This document shows positions 26,405-34,641 of a stretch of DNA of 64,000 nt, one piece after another. Origin of the DNA: Alteromonas aquimaris (GTDB lineage Bacteria; Pseudomonadota; Gammaproteobacteria; Enterobacterales; Alteromonadaceae). Numbering within the stretch: the stretch's first letter is position 1; the number at the start of each line of letters is the position of its first letter. The notes beneath the pieces are model-generated. The model saw only the letters and a list, made by a program, of their open reading frames with translations, searched no databases and was not told the origin of the DNA. Made by a program: the position numbers and the translations under genes. Where the stretch lies: positions 186,001 through 250,000 of the forward strand of contig NZ_JAPFRD010000009.1 of the NCBI RefSeq assembly GCF_026183695.1. The letters are read 5' to 3'.

Positions 26405-27023
26405 TATGAAATTAAGAATTTAATTCTTAACTTGTTGAAGCACATAGCAATAGTGTTAAAACACAAATAACGACACCGTGAAATAAGGCATACGAGCATA
26501 AAATCATTGAGAGGGTGTGGGCTATTTTAGGCCGGTCGCGTGGCGTAACAACCTCCTGCTAACTTTTTATTTTTTCATCTCTAAAGGTTGCGTTGTTGAC
26601 GCCGAATCAGATTATTAACATTTGCTTCAGTCGCGCTAACCCTTCGCAGATTGGCTTTAAGAAGGTGGTACCTTGTCGCACCATACTAAGGTAGGACGTG
26701 AATGCAACGTTGTGGGTTTTGGCCTCTCGTTTTTGCGTTAAATATGTTGAGTGGCATGTTCATTTAATTACTTTGGCTATCATGAGAAGCTGAAACGGAG
26801 TGATAAAATACGAATATCACTTTATATGCAAACCGTGCTTTTCAAAGAGTGAAAACGTCTGGTCCAATACAACAATGGACGATTAGTCTTATTAAAAAGC
26901 TATTCCCACTTTAAAAACACATTTTAAATGTATTTCCTCATATCACACGGAAATGACAATTGAAAAAGCTGAGCGTATGAACGGACCCTATGGTGAAGTA
27001 TACCGCTTCACGAATATCACACT
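26405..27023. other. Gene-poor stretch, possibly decayed coding sequence
   Basis: About 620 bases without a supported gene. A perfect 19-base palindrome (TTAAGAATT-T-AATTCTTAA) sits at 26412-26430. An 11-base sequence GAATATCACTT-like occurs near 26812 and again near 27013. On the minus strand around 26620-26740 a protein-like frame without a start can be read (YLSMVRQGTTFLKP). I cannot assign any of this to a family. Confidence 0.3.
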
Positions 27024-27518
27024 TTAATTATCGGTCTCTGGCTCTTGACGTGTCCAATGAAGGAACACTGCCAACGCCACTAATAATATGCTTGCAGAGA
27101 TAACTACAGCGACTGGATAAAATAAGTTTCCTGCCATATCCAGTTGGCTATATTTAATAACTAAAATTAGCCCTTCTAACACCAACGCAATTACCACCAC
27201 ACTGACAAAACGGGTGACAGTGCGCCTGATGGACCAGATCAGTCCAATGTCTTCGTCACCCTTACCTCTGTACTCTTTAAATATGCCTACTGATAATTCG
27301 TAGGTAGCCAATGCAATAAAGAGGTCATTTATGCTGCGAATAATCCCTGTCACAAATTGTTCATCTGATTGTAGCGCGGTGACGAAGTGATATATTGCCA
27401 TTCCCACCATGGAGTACGAAACCACCATGAACAAAACGGAAAACATTGAAGCAGTCGCTTTGCGGATCCATTTCTTTTCACCTAACACACTACTTTCCCT
27501 TGTGCTTATCCGCGACAA
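27024..27518 (-). CDS. Four-helix membrane protein, PsiE-like
   Basis: 164 residues with four hydrophobic segments (about 24-48, 62-78, 100-122, 132-153). The arrangement and the short charged loop between helices 2 and 3 (EYRGKGDED) resemble the PsiE phosphate-starvation family, but the match is not strong enough for a firm name. The start overlaps the end of the RND exporter gene by 29 bases in another frame, so translation is coupled and the protein probably serves the same envelope system. Confidence 0.55.
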   Translation of the reverse strand: MSRISTRESSVLGEKKWIRKATASMFSVLFMVVSYSMVGMAIYHFVTALQSDEQFVTGIIRSINDLFIALATYELSVGIFKEYRGKGDEDIGLIWSIRRTVTRFVSVVVIALVLEGLILVIKYSQLDMAGNLFYPVAVVISASILLVALAVFLHWTRQEPETDN

Positions 27519-29904
27519 ACCAATTTAGCAGTGCTGGCAGTAGTGTCACATCAGTAATTAAAGCCATCAGCATAGCGGTGGCAGTGAGCAGGCCAAAGTA
27601 AACACTGGGCAAAAAGTTCGAGAAGCCAAACAGTGAAAAACCAATAGCAATGATGGTGGTGGTAAATAGAATGGCTAAGCCGGTATGCCCGAAAGCACTG
27701 TTACTTGCAGCCTGCGCTTGTGAATGGCTTTCGTCGGTAGCCTTTAATCCCTGCAGGTAAGCATGTAAAAAATGAATGGTATCGTCCACTGCTATTCCCA
27801 TTGCTATTGCTGCAATAGTAATAGTCATGATATCGAGTGGAATTCCTATCCAACCGATCACTCCCAGTATTCCAAGCGTGGTGAGAATATTCGGCACTAA
27901 CGCGATTAAGGCAATCTTCATTGAACGAAATATAGCCAGCAGGACTAATCCGAGAACCCCATACACAATGCCTAAAGTTTTAATTTGGGAGTCAAATAAG
28001 CGAGATAAAATATCCTGGTATAGAATAAATAAATTAGTGAAGGTGAAATTTTGTGCCTCCAGGCCTACGGATTTCAGATCAGCTGAAAGATTTTCAATGA
28101 AAGTTTCTCTATCCAGACCTTCGGTGGTGTCCTGGATCCTAATTGATACCCGCATCTGCTTCGAATCGGGGGAGTAGTATGCTCCTACTAGCTGGTTAAC
28201 CACCTCTTTATCGAGTAAATGATAAATTGTTGTTAACTCATACTCTGTCAGCGGTATATCGTTATTGAGCTTTTTTGCCAAACGTGTGAAATTCACCACC
28301 GATGTCACGCTGCCTGTGGCATCGAATGCCTCGATAGCTGCCTGCACTAATTGCAAGCGCCCCACACTATCCGCAGTCAATTGCAGTTCATCATTTTGAT
28401 TACTCTGCTTTAGGTCAATGATGACATCCAGCGGTGTGGAGCCACCAAATTCTTTATCAATAAAGGCCAGTTCTTGATGGACTTGTGTATCCTGGTCGAA
28501 ATAATCGATAAATGAATTTTCTACATCAAGTCTCGTAATACCAAGGGCGATTAATATAGCGACTATCAAACTGACTGACACCACGGTTTTCGGAATGGCT
28601 AAATTCATCCGTTTAAGTACGTTCAAAATACGTTTAACGAATGTAAAGTCTTGAGTTTCTTTGGTTTTCGGTAACAGACAAAGTAACGAAGGAAACAACA
28701 AAAGCCCAACGGCCATAGTAACCAGCATCGCAGCCAACATCATCCATCCAAACGCGACTACAGGCTGCAAGCCACTGAATATCAATGAGCCAAATCCGAC
28801 AGAGGTGGTTAAAGTAGCGAAAAAACACGGACTGAGTTTGTCTTCAAGCGTCGCCACCACCCGCTCTCGCTGGGACAGACTGTGATCATCCCTGCTGATA
28901 TCGCGATAGCTTCCAATTAAGTGAATCATCACCGCTAAGGTCAGAATCAATTGCAAAGCCACGAAATTTGCCGAAATAACTGTGGTGCGCATGTCCAGCA
29001 TGCCAAAAATACCCATAGTTAACAGCACGCTGACAGCACAGGCAAACAACGGAAAAAGAACCCACTTGATTGAACGATACAACACCAATAATAAAAATGC
29101 GATGACACCTGCAATTGCGCTACCAAAACTGATTAAATCTGATTTGATAATGTCGATGAGATGCTGCCCTACTACATAGGAGCCGCCCATATATGTGCTG
29201 GCGCGATCCTTTACCTCACTGGCAATATTCTCTATTTGCGCGATTTCTTTTTGTCGTTGCTCTGTCAGCGCTTGTTTGATTGGGTCAGCTTGCTGCTGCA
29301 GTGAAGCGAGGGTTTGCTCCTCTTCTTCGGTTAACTCCCGGTTAAGTAAGTTTGCCTGAATCTTAGTCATCTGAGTTTCAATATCGGCCAGCTCAGAGTT
29401 TTGCTCAAATACAATTTGGATCGCGGTAGCCGTTTCTTGCTGGTTAATGAGAAGATCAGTAAAGATTGGATGGCCACTGATCAACTTTTCCATTTGTGCG
29501 GGTGAATAGCGCTGCTTTTCCCAGGTTAATGAGCTAACTTCCGTTCCCCCCGTTAATGCATCGGCATTATTTATCAGCGGGACGGTTAAAATAGAAGTAA
29601 CCGCTTTAACACGCTCGAGCTTTCTTAATGACTGGGTTAGGCTATGTAAATCATTAAAGGTGGCTTCGCTGAAGAGCTTGTGCTCTGGCTTGTATGCCAG
29701 CAAAATAAACTCATCGGGCGAAAAACGCTGATTTGCGATTTGCGTCTGTATATATAGTTTGTTGTCTTTGACCAGCAATGTTTCTGCCGATGCATCTATC
29801 TTGAATTGGGTGACAAAGTATCCCATTACTCCAAGAAGTGCTGTAAACAATAAAATTATCGGCCACCTTAAGGTGACAATCGCGTGAGCTATCCTATTCT
29901 TCAT
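27490..29904 (-). CDS. RND-superfamily (MMPL-type) exporter
   Basis: 804 residues from the ATG at 29904. The open frame extends further upstream, but MKNRIAHAIVTLRWPIILLF is the natural start and overlaps the end of mlaA by 11 bases. Twelve membrane helices in the 1+5+1+5 pattern of the MMPL/hopanoid-exporter group are visible, with two large periplasmic loops (about 45-230 and 445-600) and the conserved GIAVDDTIHFLHAY motif in helix 10. A coiled-coil stretch (LTEEEEQTLASLQQQADPI) lies in the first loop. Such proteins move lipids or hydrophobic compounds out of the inner membrane, and pairing with MlaA points to lipid transport. Confidence 0.85.
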   Translation of the reverse strand: MKNRIAHAIVTLRWPIILLFTALLGVMGYFVTQFKIDASAETLLVKDNKLYIQTQIANQRFSPDEFILLAYKPEHKLFSEATFNDLHSLTQSLRKLERVKAVTSILTVPLINNADALTGGTEVSSLTWEKQRYSPAQMEKLISGHPIFTDLLINQQETATAIQIVFEQNSELADIETQMTKIQANLLNRELTEEEEQTLASLQQQADPIKQALTEQRQKEIAQIENIASEVKDRASTYMGGSYVVGQHLIDIIKSDLISFGSAIAGVIAFLLLVLYRSIKWVLFPLFACAVSVLLTMGIFGMLDMRTTVISANFVALQLILTLAVMIHLIGSYRDISRDDHSLSQRERVVATLEDKLSPCFFATLTTSVGFGSLIFSGLQPVVAFGWMMLAAMLVTMAVGLLLFPSLLCLLPKTKETQDFTFVKRILNVLKRMNLAIPKTVVSVSLIVAILIALGITRLDVENSFIDYFDQDTQVHQELAFIDKEFGGSTPLDVIIDLKQSNQNDELQLTADSVGRLQLVQAAIEAFDATGSVTSVVNFTRLAKKLNNDIPLTEYELTTIYHLLDKEVVNQLVGAYYSPDSKQMRVSIRIQDTTEGLDRETFIENLSADLKSVGLEAQNFTFTNLFILYQDILSRLFDSQIKTLGIVYGVLGLVLLAIFRSMKIALIALVPNILTTLGILGVIGWIGIPLDIMTITIAAIAMGIAVDDTIHFLHAYLQGLKATDESHSQAQAASNSAFGHTGLAILFTTTIIAIGFSLFGFSNFLPSVYFGLLTATAMLMALITDVTLLPALLNWFVADKHKGK

Positions 29905-30778
29905 CTGTTTGTTTATCTTGATATTTAAAAAGCTCGTCGCGACGCTGCCCCTGAATGTACTGATTCCTGAAATAAAGATAAGGGTCACTCGCGCTGTTAT
30001 AGATTTTTTGATATGTCTCAGATTGATTCGAAAAATCATCAAAACCATCAAATATACGGATTTGGTAGGATTCAGGCGGCTCAGCAAACTGATTTATGGG
30101 ATGGATGAAGCCTTCCGTAAACGTTGAAAACCCTCCCCTTACGTCAGTGGGCCCAAGAATAGGTAGAACAAGATAGGGACCTGCAGCTACATCATAACGT
30201 CGTAATGTATCGGCTATTGTTTGCTTTTTCTCTTCGATATCAAACCAATCTGTGGCGGGGTCAAATAAACCAAATATCCCGATCGTCGAATTAATTAAAA
30301 AGCGACCAACATTACTGCCAGCTTCATCAAACTCTCCAGCAAATACGTTATTTAAAAAATTAAGTGGCTCACGAATATTGTCAAAAGCATTATCGATTTT
30401 ATCCCTGACCACATCCGGTACAATATAGCGATAACCATTGGTAGTGGGAATTAGCACATATTCGTACACTGCATGGTTAAAAGTAAACATGCGACGATTA
30501 AACCCTTCCCATGGGTCATGATAATATTTTTCGTTGTTGACCTCATCCATGCGTTGCGCATCAGTTACTGCCACCACGGTAGGTTCTACATTTATCTCGC
30601 CCTGGCTCGTAGAAATGGTAACAGCATTTCCGGCACTTAATTCATCAACTTTTTCACTTTGAAGGGGACGGGTTCCCTGTTCTTTCGAAGATGAGGTTGG
30701 GACAGGTTCAGACGGCGTTGCACAACCAAACAGTGCTACGATGAAAATATTTACAAGTACCTGGCGGTGTAAAAACAT
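29894..30778 (-). CDS. mlaA: MlaA/VacJ-family outer-membrane lipoprotein
   Basis: 294 residues. A lipobox (VALFGCA, Cys19) is followed by a low-complexity linker of about 65 residues and the MlaA domain: DPWEGFNRRMFTFNHAVYEY, NIREPLNFLNNVFAGEF, INSTIGIFGLFDPAT and GPYLVLPILGPTDVRGG. MlaA sits in the outer membrane with porins and removes phospholipids from its outer leaflet. The linker is longer than in E. coli. Here it is encoded with an RND exporter instead of the mlaFEDCB ABC genes, so it may feed a different lipid route. Confidence 0.9.
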   Translation of the reverse strand: MFLHRQVLVNIFIVALFGCATPSEPVPTSSSKEQGTRPLQSEKVDELSAGNAVTISTSQGEINVEPTVVAVTDAQRMDEVNNEKYYHDPWEGFNRRMFTFNHAVYEYVLIPTTNGYRYIVPDVVRDKIDNAFDNIREPLNFLNNVFAGEFDEAGSNVGRFLINSTIGIFGLFDPATDWFDIEEKKQTIADTLRRYDVAAGPYLVLPILGPTDVRGGFSTFTEGFIHPINQFAEPPESYQIRIFDGFDDFSNQSETYQKIYNSASDPYLYFRNQYIQGQRRDELFKYQDKQTDEE

Positions 30779-30992
30779 AAATATTTTTCCCTGTGCTATG
30801 CGTCATCGACAAAGTTCGGTTTGCTTTTGGCAGATGCGACTTAACGATTACACTTTATACTGATCTGGTTCTAATAAGATTACATGCATTTGAATTAAAA
30901 GCGCAATTTCGACTTTCGCGCGTGTATGCAATTATGGACATATCGCATTTGGTTGGCATAGTGAAAAAGGTACAAATGCTGGTGAGAAGAAT

Positions 30993-31028
30993 GCGAGCAG
31001 GGATTGGGGCGATAAGAGCCCTGCCCGC
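30993..31028 (-). terminator. Stem-loop downstream of the 59-aa gene
   Basis: Ten-bp stem GCGAGCAGGG with CCCTGCCCGC (one wobble), 16-base loop, 10 bases after the small gene's stop. It lacks a clear T tract on the minus strand, so its terminator function is uncertain. Confidence 0.4.
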
Positions 31029-31038
31029 ACCCTTTTAG

Positions 31039-31218
31039 TTACTGGTTAACTTGCTTGACCATCCAGTGGTTGTACATAAGTTCCGACTGGCTCGTCGAAG
31101 CCTGGTCACGCTTATTGTCATTGTATCGGTCAAACCAGTTGAAAACTGGTTGGCTTTGTAAGTACTTCTCAAATCGGTTGCTTGGTTGGGGAGTTAGTTT
31201 CCGCTTAAATAACTTCAT
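31039..31218 (-). CDS. Small basic protein (59 aa), function unknown
   Basis: ATG at 31218 with an AGGA site 9 bases upstream; 59 codons to the TAA at 31039. The start MKLFKRKLTPQPSNRFEKYL is strongly basic, the middle is aromatic (QPVFNWFDRYND), and the end is QSELMYNHWMVKQVNQ. No signal peptide or membrane helix. A stem-loop (30993-31028) lies just after the stop codon. I know no family. The opposite-strand frame at 30793-31038 looks like chance. Confidence 0.5.
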   Translation of the reverse strand: MKLFKRKLTPQPSNRFEKYLQSQPVFNWFDRYNDNKRDQASTSQSELMYNHWMVKQVNQ

Positions 31219-31329
31219 TTCGTGAAATCCTTCCTAATACATCAATTGATACAACGTTGGTTACTAGGAGTTATTCAATTTTTGAACCAACATGGAAACA
31301 TTACCTGAAATTAATAAAACCCTTATAAT

Positions 31330-31608
31330 TCAAGAGCTGTAAGCCGTCGCGCAAATCACCGCACGGGAATCATAATAGGTGCCAGTATAAGCATTTCTTA
31401 CACAAACGTAATTTTTACATGTTTTTCTCACGCCGCTTTCCAACCCCCATTTTGTCCAAGTATGCAGACAGATATAACGCTTCACGCGCCTATTTCCATC
31501 ATTGCCACTCACTATAGTGAAGCAGACAACTGGGGTGGTCCAAGATGAGCAATTATTGAAGATGAGGTTAACTTGAAGAGATAAATGTGGATTATAAGAA
31601 CCTGATGC
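31330..31608 (-). pseudogene. Cysteine-rich secreted-type domain without a clear start
   Basis: A minus-strand frame that stays open from beyond the BON gene terminator to the TGA at 31330. From 31608 it encodes 92 residues with six Cys (positions 20, 29, 47, 64, 69 and 86 of that stretch; local context NNCSSW, VVCF, YICLHTW, KTCKNYVC, VICATAYSS). The even, spaced Cys and Thr/Ser/Tyr content look like an extracytoplasmic disulfide domain. The only start codon inside is a GTG at 31512, which would drop the first two Cys, and no signal peptide is found. It is probably the remnant of a secreted protein that lost its 5' end, though a short GTG-initiated peptide is possible. Confidence 0.3.
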
Positions 31609-31612
31609 AAAA

Positions 31613-31642
31613 TAAAAAAAAGGTGCCGAAGCACCTTTTTTA
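31613..31642 (-). terminator. Intrinsic terminator (UUCG tetraloop) of the BON gene
   Basis: Stem AAGGTGC/GCACCTT (31620-31626, 31631-31637) with a TTCG loop on the minus strand and T runs on both sides, 10 bases after the BON gene stop. It could work in both directions. Confidence 0.9.
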
Positions 31643-31646
31643 TAAT

Positions 31647-32342
31647 TTACTTTTTCATAGCGGTTTGGCGTGTAACTTTCATATTATCTTCGACATCTTT
31701 GACGTCATCTGCATTGCGAGCAATTTCAATTGCTAATTCACGCTCTGCTTCAGAATCCACATTGCCTGATAACGTAACATTACCTTCTTTTACATCAACA
31801 TCGATATCAAAGCCCGAAATATCAGAGTCCATTAGCAAGCGGGTTTTTACAACGGTGGCTATCTTAGCGTCTGTAAGAGCGCTAACCCCCTCTTCTGTCT
31901 CTTCCTCGGTCTCTTTGGCCAATTCATCTGTTTCCTCGTCAAATTCTTCCAACGCTTCTTCACGGTCCATGTCATCACGAGGATCGTCTGCGGCCATCAT
32001 ACTCTTATTGGCATCTTCCATTTCCTCAGCGTCTTCTGAAGGCATTTCAACTACTGTCAACTGATTATCCACATCAGTAACACCATCAATACCTCTTACA
32101 AGTTCTTCAGCCAATTTTTTCTCAACGGAATTGTCCACTTTACCCGTCAAGGTAACTTTGCCATTTTGCACGTCTGTATTGATATCAAAAGAATCCAGAT
32201 TACCATTAAACAGTAAAGTTGCTTCAGCTTTACCGTCTATCCACGCATCCTTTGCACTTTCCTCCCAGGTGTTATTACCTGCAGCCACTACAGAGGTCGA
32301 CAAAGTCCCAGCTACGATCAAGGATAGTATTGAACGTTTCAT
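31647..32342 (-). CDS. Periplasmic protein with two BON domains (OsmY-like)
   Basis: 231 residues from the ATG at 32342 (AGGAGAAG ribosome site). Signal peptide to about A21. BON domain 1 (about 32-98; NTDVQNGKVTLTGKVDNSVE) and BON domain 2 (about 155-225; DVDVKEGNVTLSGNVDSEAE) are separated by an extremely acidic linker (EEALEEFDEETDELAKETEE). OsmY of E. coli has two BON domains without such a linker; it is an RpoS-induced periplasmic chaperone. The gene is alone, with a sigma-54-like promoter 37 bases before the start and a strong terminator after it. Confidence 0.85.
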   Translation of the reverse strand: MKRSILSLIVAGTLSTSVVAAGNNTWEESAKDAWIDGKAEATLLFNGNLDSFDINTDVQNGKVTLTGKVDNSVEKKLAEELVRGIDGVTDVDNQLTVVEMPSEDAEEMEDANKSMMAADDPRDDMDREEALEEFDEETDELAKETEEETEEGVSALTDAKIATVVKTRLLMDSDISGFDIDVDVKEGNVTLSGNVDSEAERELAIEIARNADDVKDVEDNMKVTRQTAMKK

Positions 32343-32379
32343 AAGTAGCTTCTCCTTTTGTTTAAGCTGCATGAAAGTC

Positions 32380-32395
32380 TGCTATTTTTAAGCCA
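32380..32395 (-). promoter_or_regulatory. Sigma-54-like promoter upstream of the BON gene
   Basis: Minus-strand 16-mer TGGCTTAAAAATAGCA has TGGC, GCA and the 10-base GG-GC spacing. It lies 37 bases before the start codon, similar to the other candidates. Confidence 0.4.
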
Positions 32396-32631
32396 AATTT
32401 GTAAGTTAATGATAAATAAGTAATTAAGCAAAAGTGAGGAAAAGTTAATCATTAAACTTATGAAAGCTTTACGAGCCGACGGAAGTTTTTACCTGGTTGC
32501 TCAACGGTAAAAATTAGCGATCTATTCGTTGTTTAAACAGGTATTGAGTGTTTAAGTTAAAATATAAATACACATTCTGCGTAGCTGGATTAGGTGACAG
32601 TTCTACGCCCTTATTTCGATGCAGAGGGAAT

Positions 32632-33642
32632 ATGTTAACCTTTCTTATAATCGCGAGCTCACTGTTTTTAGCCACTTCAATTTTACCTTTATTTCCCGGC
32701 CACCATTGGCTTATCAGGGTATGGGAATTTCCGCGGGTACAACAAGCCGTATTAATTCTTGCATGTATTAGTGGCTGGCTTTTTTATTTACAGTCAAATA
32801 GTTGGTTGAGCAGTGCTTTCATCGCATTGCTCGTGATTGCCCTCATCTGGCAATGTCGCTGGATATTCCCCTATACCTTCCTTGCTCCCAAAGAGGTACA
32901 TCAGGTTGAAGAGGAGCAGGAAAAAAATACAATCAGCATTCTTACCAGCAATGTGTATATGCATAACAAAAATTTTGAGGGATTACTTAGCCTGGTAAAG
33001 CAGTATGATCCTGACATGGTGGTGACCCTGGAAAGTAACAGTTGGTGGGAATCGGCATTAAGTCAATTACATGATACGTATCCCCATCGAATCGCCTGCC
33101 CGCTGGAAAATCTGTACGGTATACACTTGTTCAGTAAAATACCTTTTGTTGAAAGTAGCACACGCTTTATCGTTGAGGATGACGTGCCCTCGATCGAACT
33201 TACTATTGATATGAATGGACAGGCAGTCAAGATGTACTTTTTACATCCCAAACCTCCTAGTCCCACCGAAAATGAATCCGCCGAGCCACGGGATCATGAA
33301 TTGGCAATTGTGGGGAGAGAAGTCAAAAAGTCCAGCATACCTGTTGTGATAACGGGAGACTTAAACGATGTGGCGTGGTCGCCCACCACCCGCCAGTTTA
33401 GAAAACTTAGCGGCACCTTAGACCCGCGTATAGGTCGTGGGTTTTTCAATACTTTCCACGCAAAGTATCCGTTAATAAAGTGGCCGCTCGACCATATTTT
33501 TCACACTAAAGAATTTGAATTGATCGCTATTAAGCGATTACCGGAATATGGTTCAGACCACTACCCACTGTATACTAAACTACAGCTTACACCTCGTCAG
33601 ACTGGTTCTGTTTCTTCATCGGCTCAGCAAACTGAAAAATAA
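32632..33642 (+). CDS. Membrane-anchored endonuclease/exonuclease/phosphatase-family protein
   Basis: 336 residues from the ATG at 32632 (GAGGG upstream); a GTG at 32548 would add 28 residues. Three N-terminal membrane helices (about 2-20, 33-50, 55-75) are followed by an EEP domain: TSNVYMHNKN, VVTLESNSWW (catalytic Glu), TGDLNDVAWSPTTRQF (Asp/Asn pair) and YGSDHYPL (terminal His). The active-site set is complete. The membrane-bound arrangement suggests a phosphodiesterase or phosphatase facing the periplasm, but the substrate is unknown. Its last 56 bases overlap the convergent MgtC gene. Confidence 0.8.
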   Translation: MLTFLIIASSLFLATSILPLFPGHHWLIRVWEFPRVQQAVLILACISGWLFYLQSNSWLSSAFIALLVIALIWQCRWIFPYTFLAPKEVHQVEEEQEKNTISILTSNVYMHNKNFEGLLSLVKQYDPDMVVTLESNSWWESALSQLHDTYPHRIACPLENLYGIHLFSKIPFVESSTRFIVEDDVPSIELTIDMNGQAVKMYFLHPKPPSPTENESAEPRDHELAIVGREVKKSSIPVVITGDLNDVAWSPTTRQFRKLSGTLDPRIGRGFFNTFHAKYPLIKWPLDHIFHTKEFELIAIKRLPEYGSDHYPLYTKLQLTPRQTGSVSSSAQQTEK

Positions 33643-34015
33643 TAAATCCCATTATCGACAATACAATACTTATTTCATAACGGGCGTAGGCCACGGAAAC
33701 CCCTAGCGCTCCTACTAACCAAATACCGGCGGCGGTTGCTGTGCCGACCACGTATTTTGACGTCTTTAATATTGCGCCGCCACCGATAAAACCTATACCG
33801 GTTACAATGCCATACATTACCCTGGCTTCTGCTTCTCCATCCTCGTATACATCTCTGCCTACCAGCATAAATGCACACGCTGAAATAGCAACAAGGGGAA
33901 ACGTACGCAGGCCGGCACCATTTGCGCTGTGCTCACGATTAAATGCAATCGGTAATGCCAAAACAAACGCAATACCCAACTGATAGAAGTGATAAAAGAT
34001 TTGCTGTAAATCCAT
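33587..34015 (-). CDS. MgtC/SapB-family membrane protein
   Basis: 142 residues, four to five helices. The family core is LALPIAFNREHSANGAGLRT, FPLVAISACAFMLVG and GIVTGIGFIGGGAILK. This is the short MgtC/SapB type that lacks the C-terminal soluble domain of Salmonella MgtC. Roles proposed for the family include adaptation to low magnesium and control of ATP synthase or polysaccharide production; none is shown here. It overlaps the end of the convergent EEP gene by 56 bases. Confidence 0.85.
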   Translation of the reverse strand: MDLQQIFYHFYQLGIAFVLALPIAFNREHSANGAGLRTFPLVAISACAFMLVGRDVYEDGEAEARVMYGIVTGIGFIGGGAILKTSKYVVGTATAAGIWLVGALGVSVAYARYEISIVLSIMGFIIFQFAEPMKKQNQSDEV

Positions 34016-34034
34016 TGCTAACCTAATCCGTTAA

Positions 34035-34056
34035 TTCAGCGTGAAGCTACGCTGAA
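34035..34056 (-). terminator. Stem-loop at the end of the pseudo-receiver gene
   Basis: Perfect 8-bp stem TTCAGCGT/ACGCTGAA with a 6-base loop, overlapping the stop codon at 34047. No long T run follows, so it is weak evidence for termination. Confidence 0.4.
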
Positions 34057-34445
34057 AGCCTGGTAGCTGGATGCATAGGTGGACGCTTAGCCATTACTGC
34101 ATGGCACCGATTGACAATCTCTTTTAAATCATTGGAGTCAGGAATGATATTATTCACAGTATGATCAGCAATGTTGTATAACTCATCGCCATCAGACATT
34201 AATAGTACGGTAGGTTTCGACTCGGCTAACAACGAAAAGTTATCGGATACTTCCTGAAAGGTCATATCAGGCAGTTTCGTGCTTACTAATACCACATCAT
34301 AATCATGACAGTTACCGTGATATAGCGCCATCTTTCCACTCGCAGCATAATCTACTTGCCATCCCAATCCGCGTAAGAAACTGGTGATTTTGCTGGCAGT
34401 GAGAGGGCTGTTTTCAACAACTAAAACGGACAATACTGGCTTCAT
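34047..34445 (-). CDS. Degenerate receiver (pseudo-receiver) protein
   Basis: 132 residues with the receiver fold: VLVVENSPLTASKITSFLRG, DVVLVSTKLPDM, TVLLMSDGDE. The phosphoacceptor Asp is replaced by Ser55, the second acidic pocket residue is Asn12, and the conserved Lys-Pro is Ile-Pro, so it cannot be phosphorylated in the usual way. It probably works through binding or dimerisation rather than phosphate. No output domain. A sigma-54-like promoter lies 40 bases before the start. Possibly a partner of the kinase/receiver operon at 16.9-22.4 kb, by inference only. Confidence 0.75.
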   Translation of the reverse strand: MKPVLSVLVVENSPLTASKITSFLRGLGWQVDYAASGKMALYHGNCHDYDVVLVSTKLPDMTFQEVSDNFSLLAESKPTVLLMSDGDELYNIADHTVNNIIPDSNDLKEIVNRCHAVMAKRPPMHPATRLSA

Positions 34446-34485
34446 GGAGCCTCCTTGCTGAGAACACTTTTTAAAACGAAATTCT

Positions 34486-34501
34486 TGCAGAACTCATACC
34501 A
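34486..34501 (-). promoter_or_regulatory. Sigma-54-like promoter upstream of the pseudo-receiver gene
   Basis: Minus-strand 16-mer TGGTATGAGTTCTGCA, closely similar to the 22525 site (TGGTATGTGCTTTGCA). GG and GC are 10 bases apart, and it lies 40 bases before the ATG at 34445. Confidence 0.45.
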
Positions 34502-34641
34502 GAAGTTTAAGCATAGTTATTTGCAGCCGGCTCCGCCCTATCCAGTAGGTGCGTGGCGAAGGTTGTATTCGTTAAGTTTGCGTAATAGCAGAATGAAAGG
34601 GCAACAAAGCAGAAATTATTTCACAGTCATTCAATAAGAAA

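Noticed and set aside
30793-31038. Plus-strand 81-codon frame upstream of mlaA
   Set aside because: No ribosome site or family. It occupies the mlaA promoter region and ends in the stem-loop of the small minus-strand gene.
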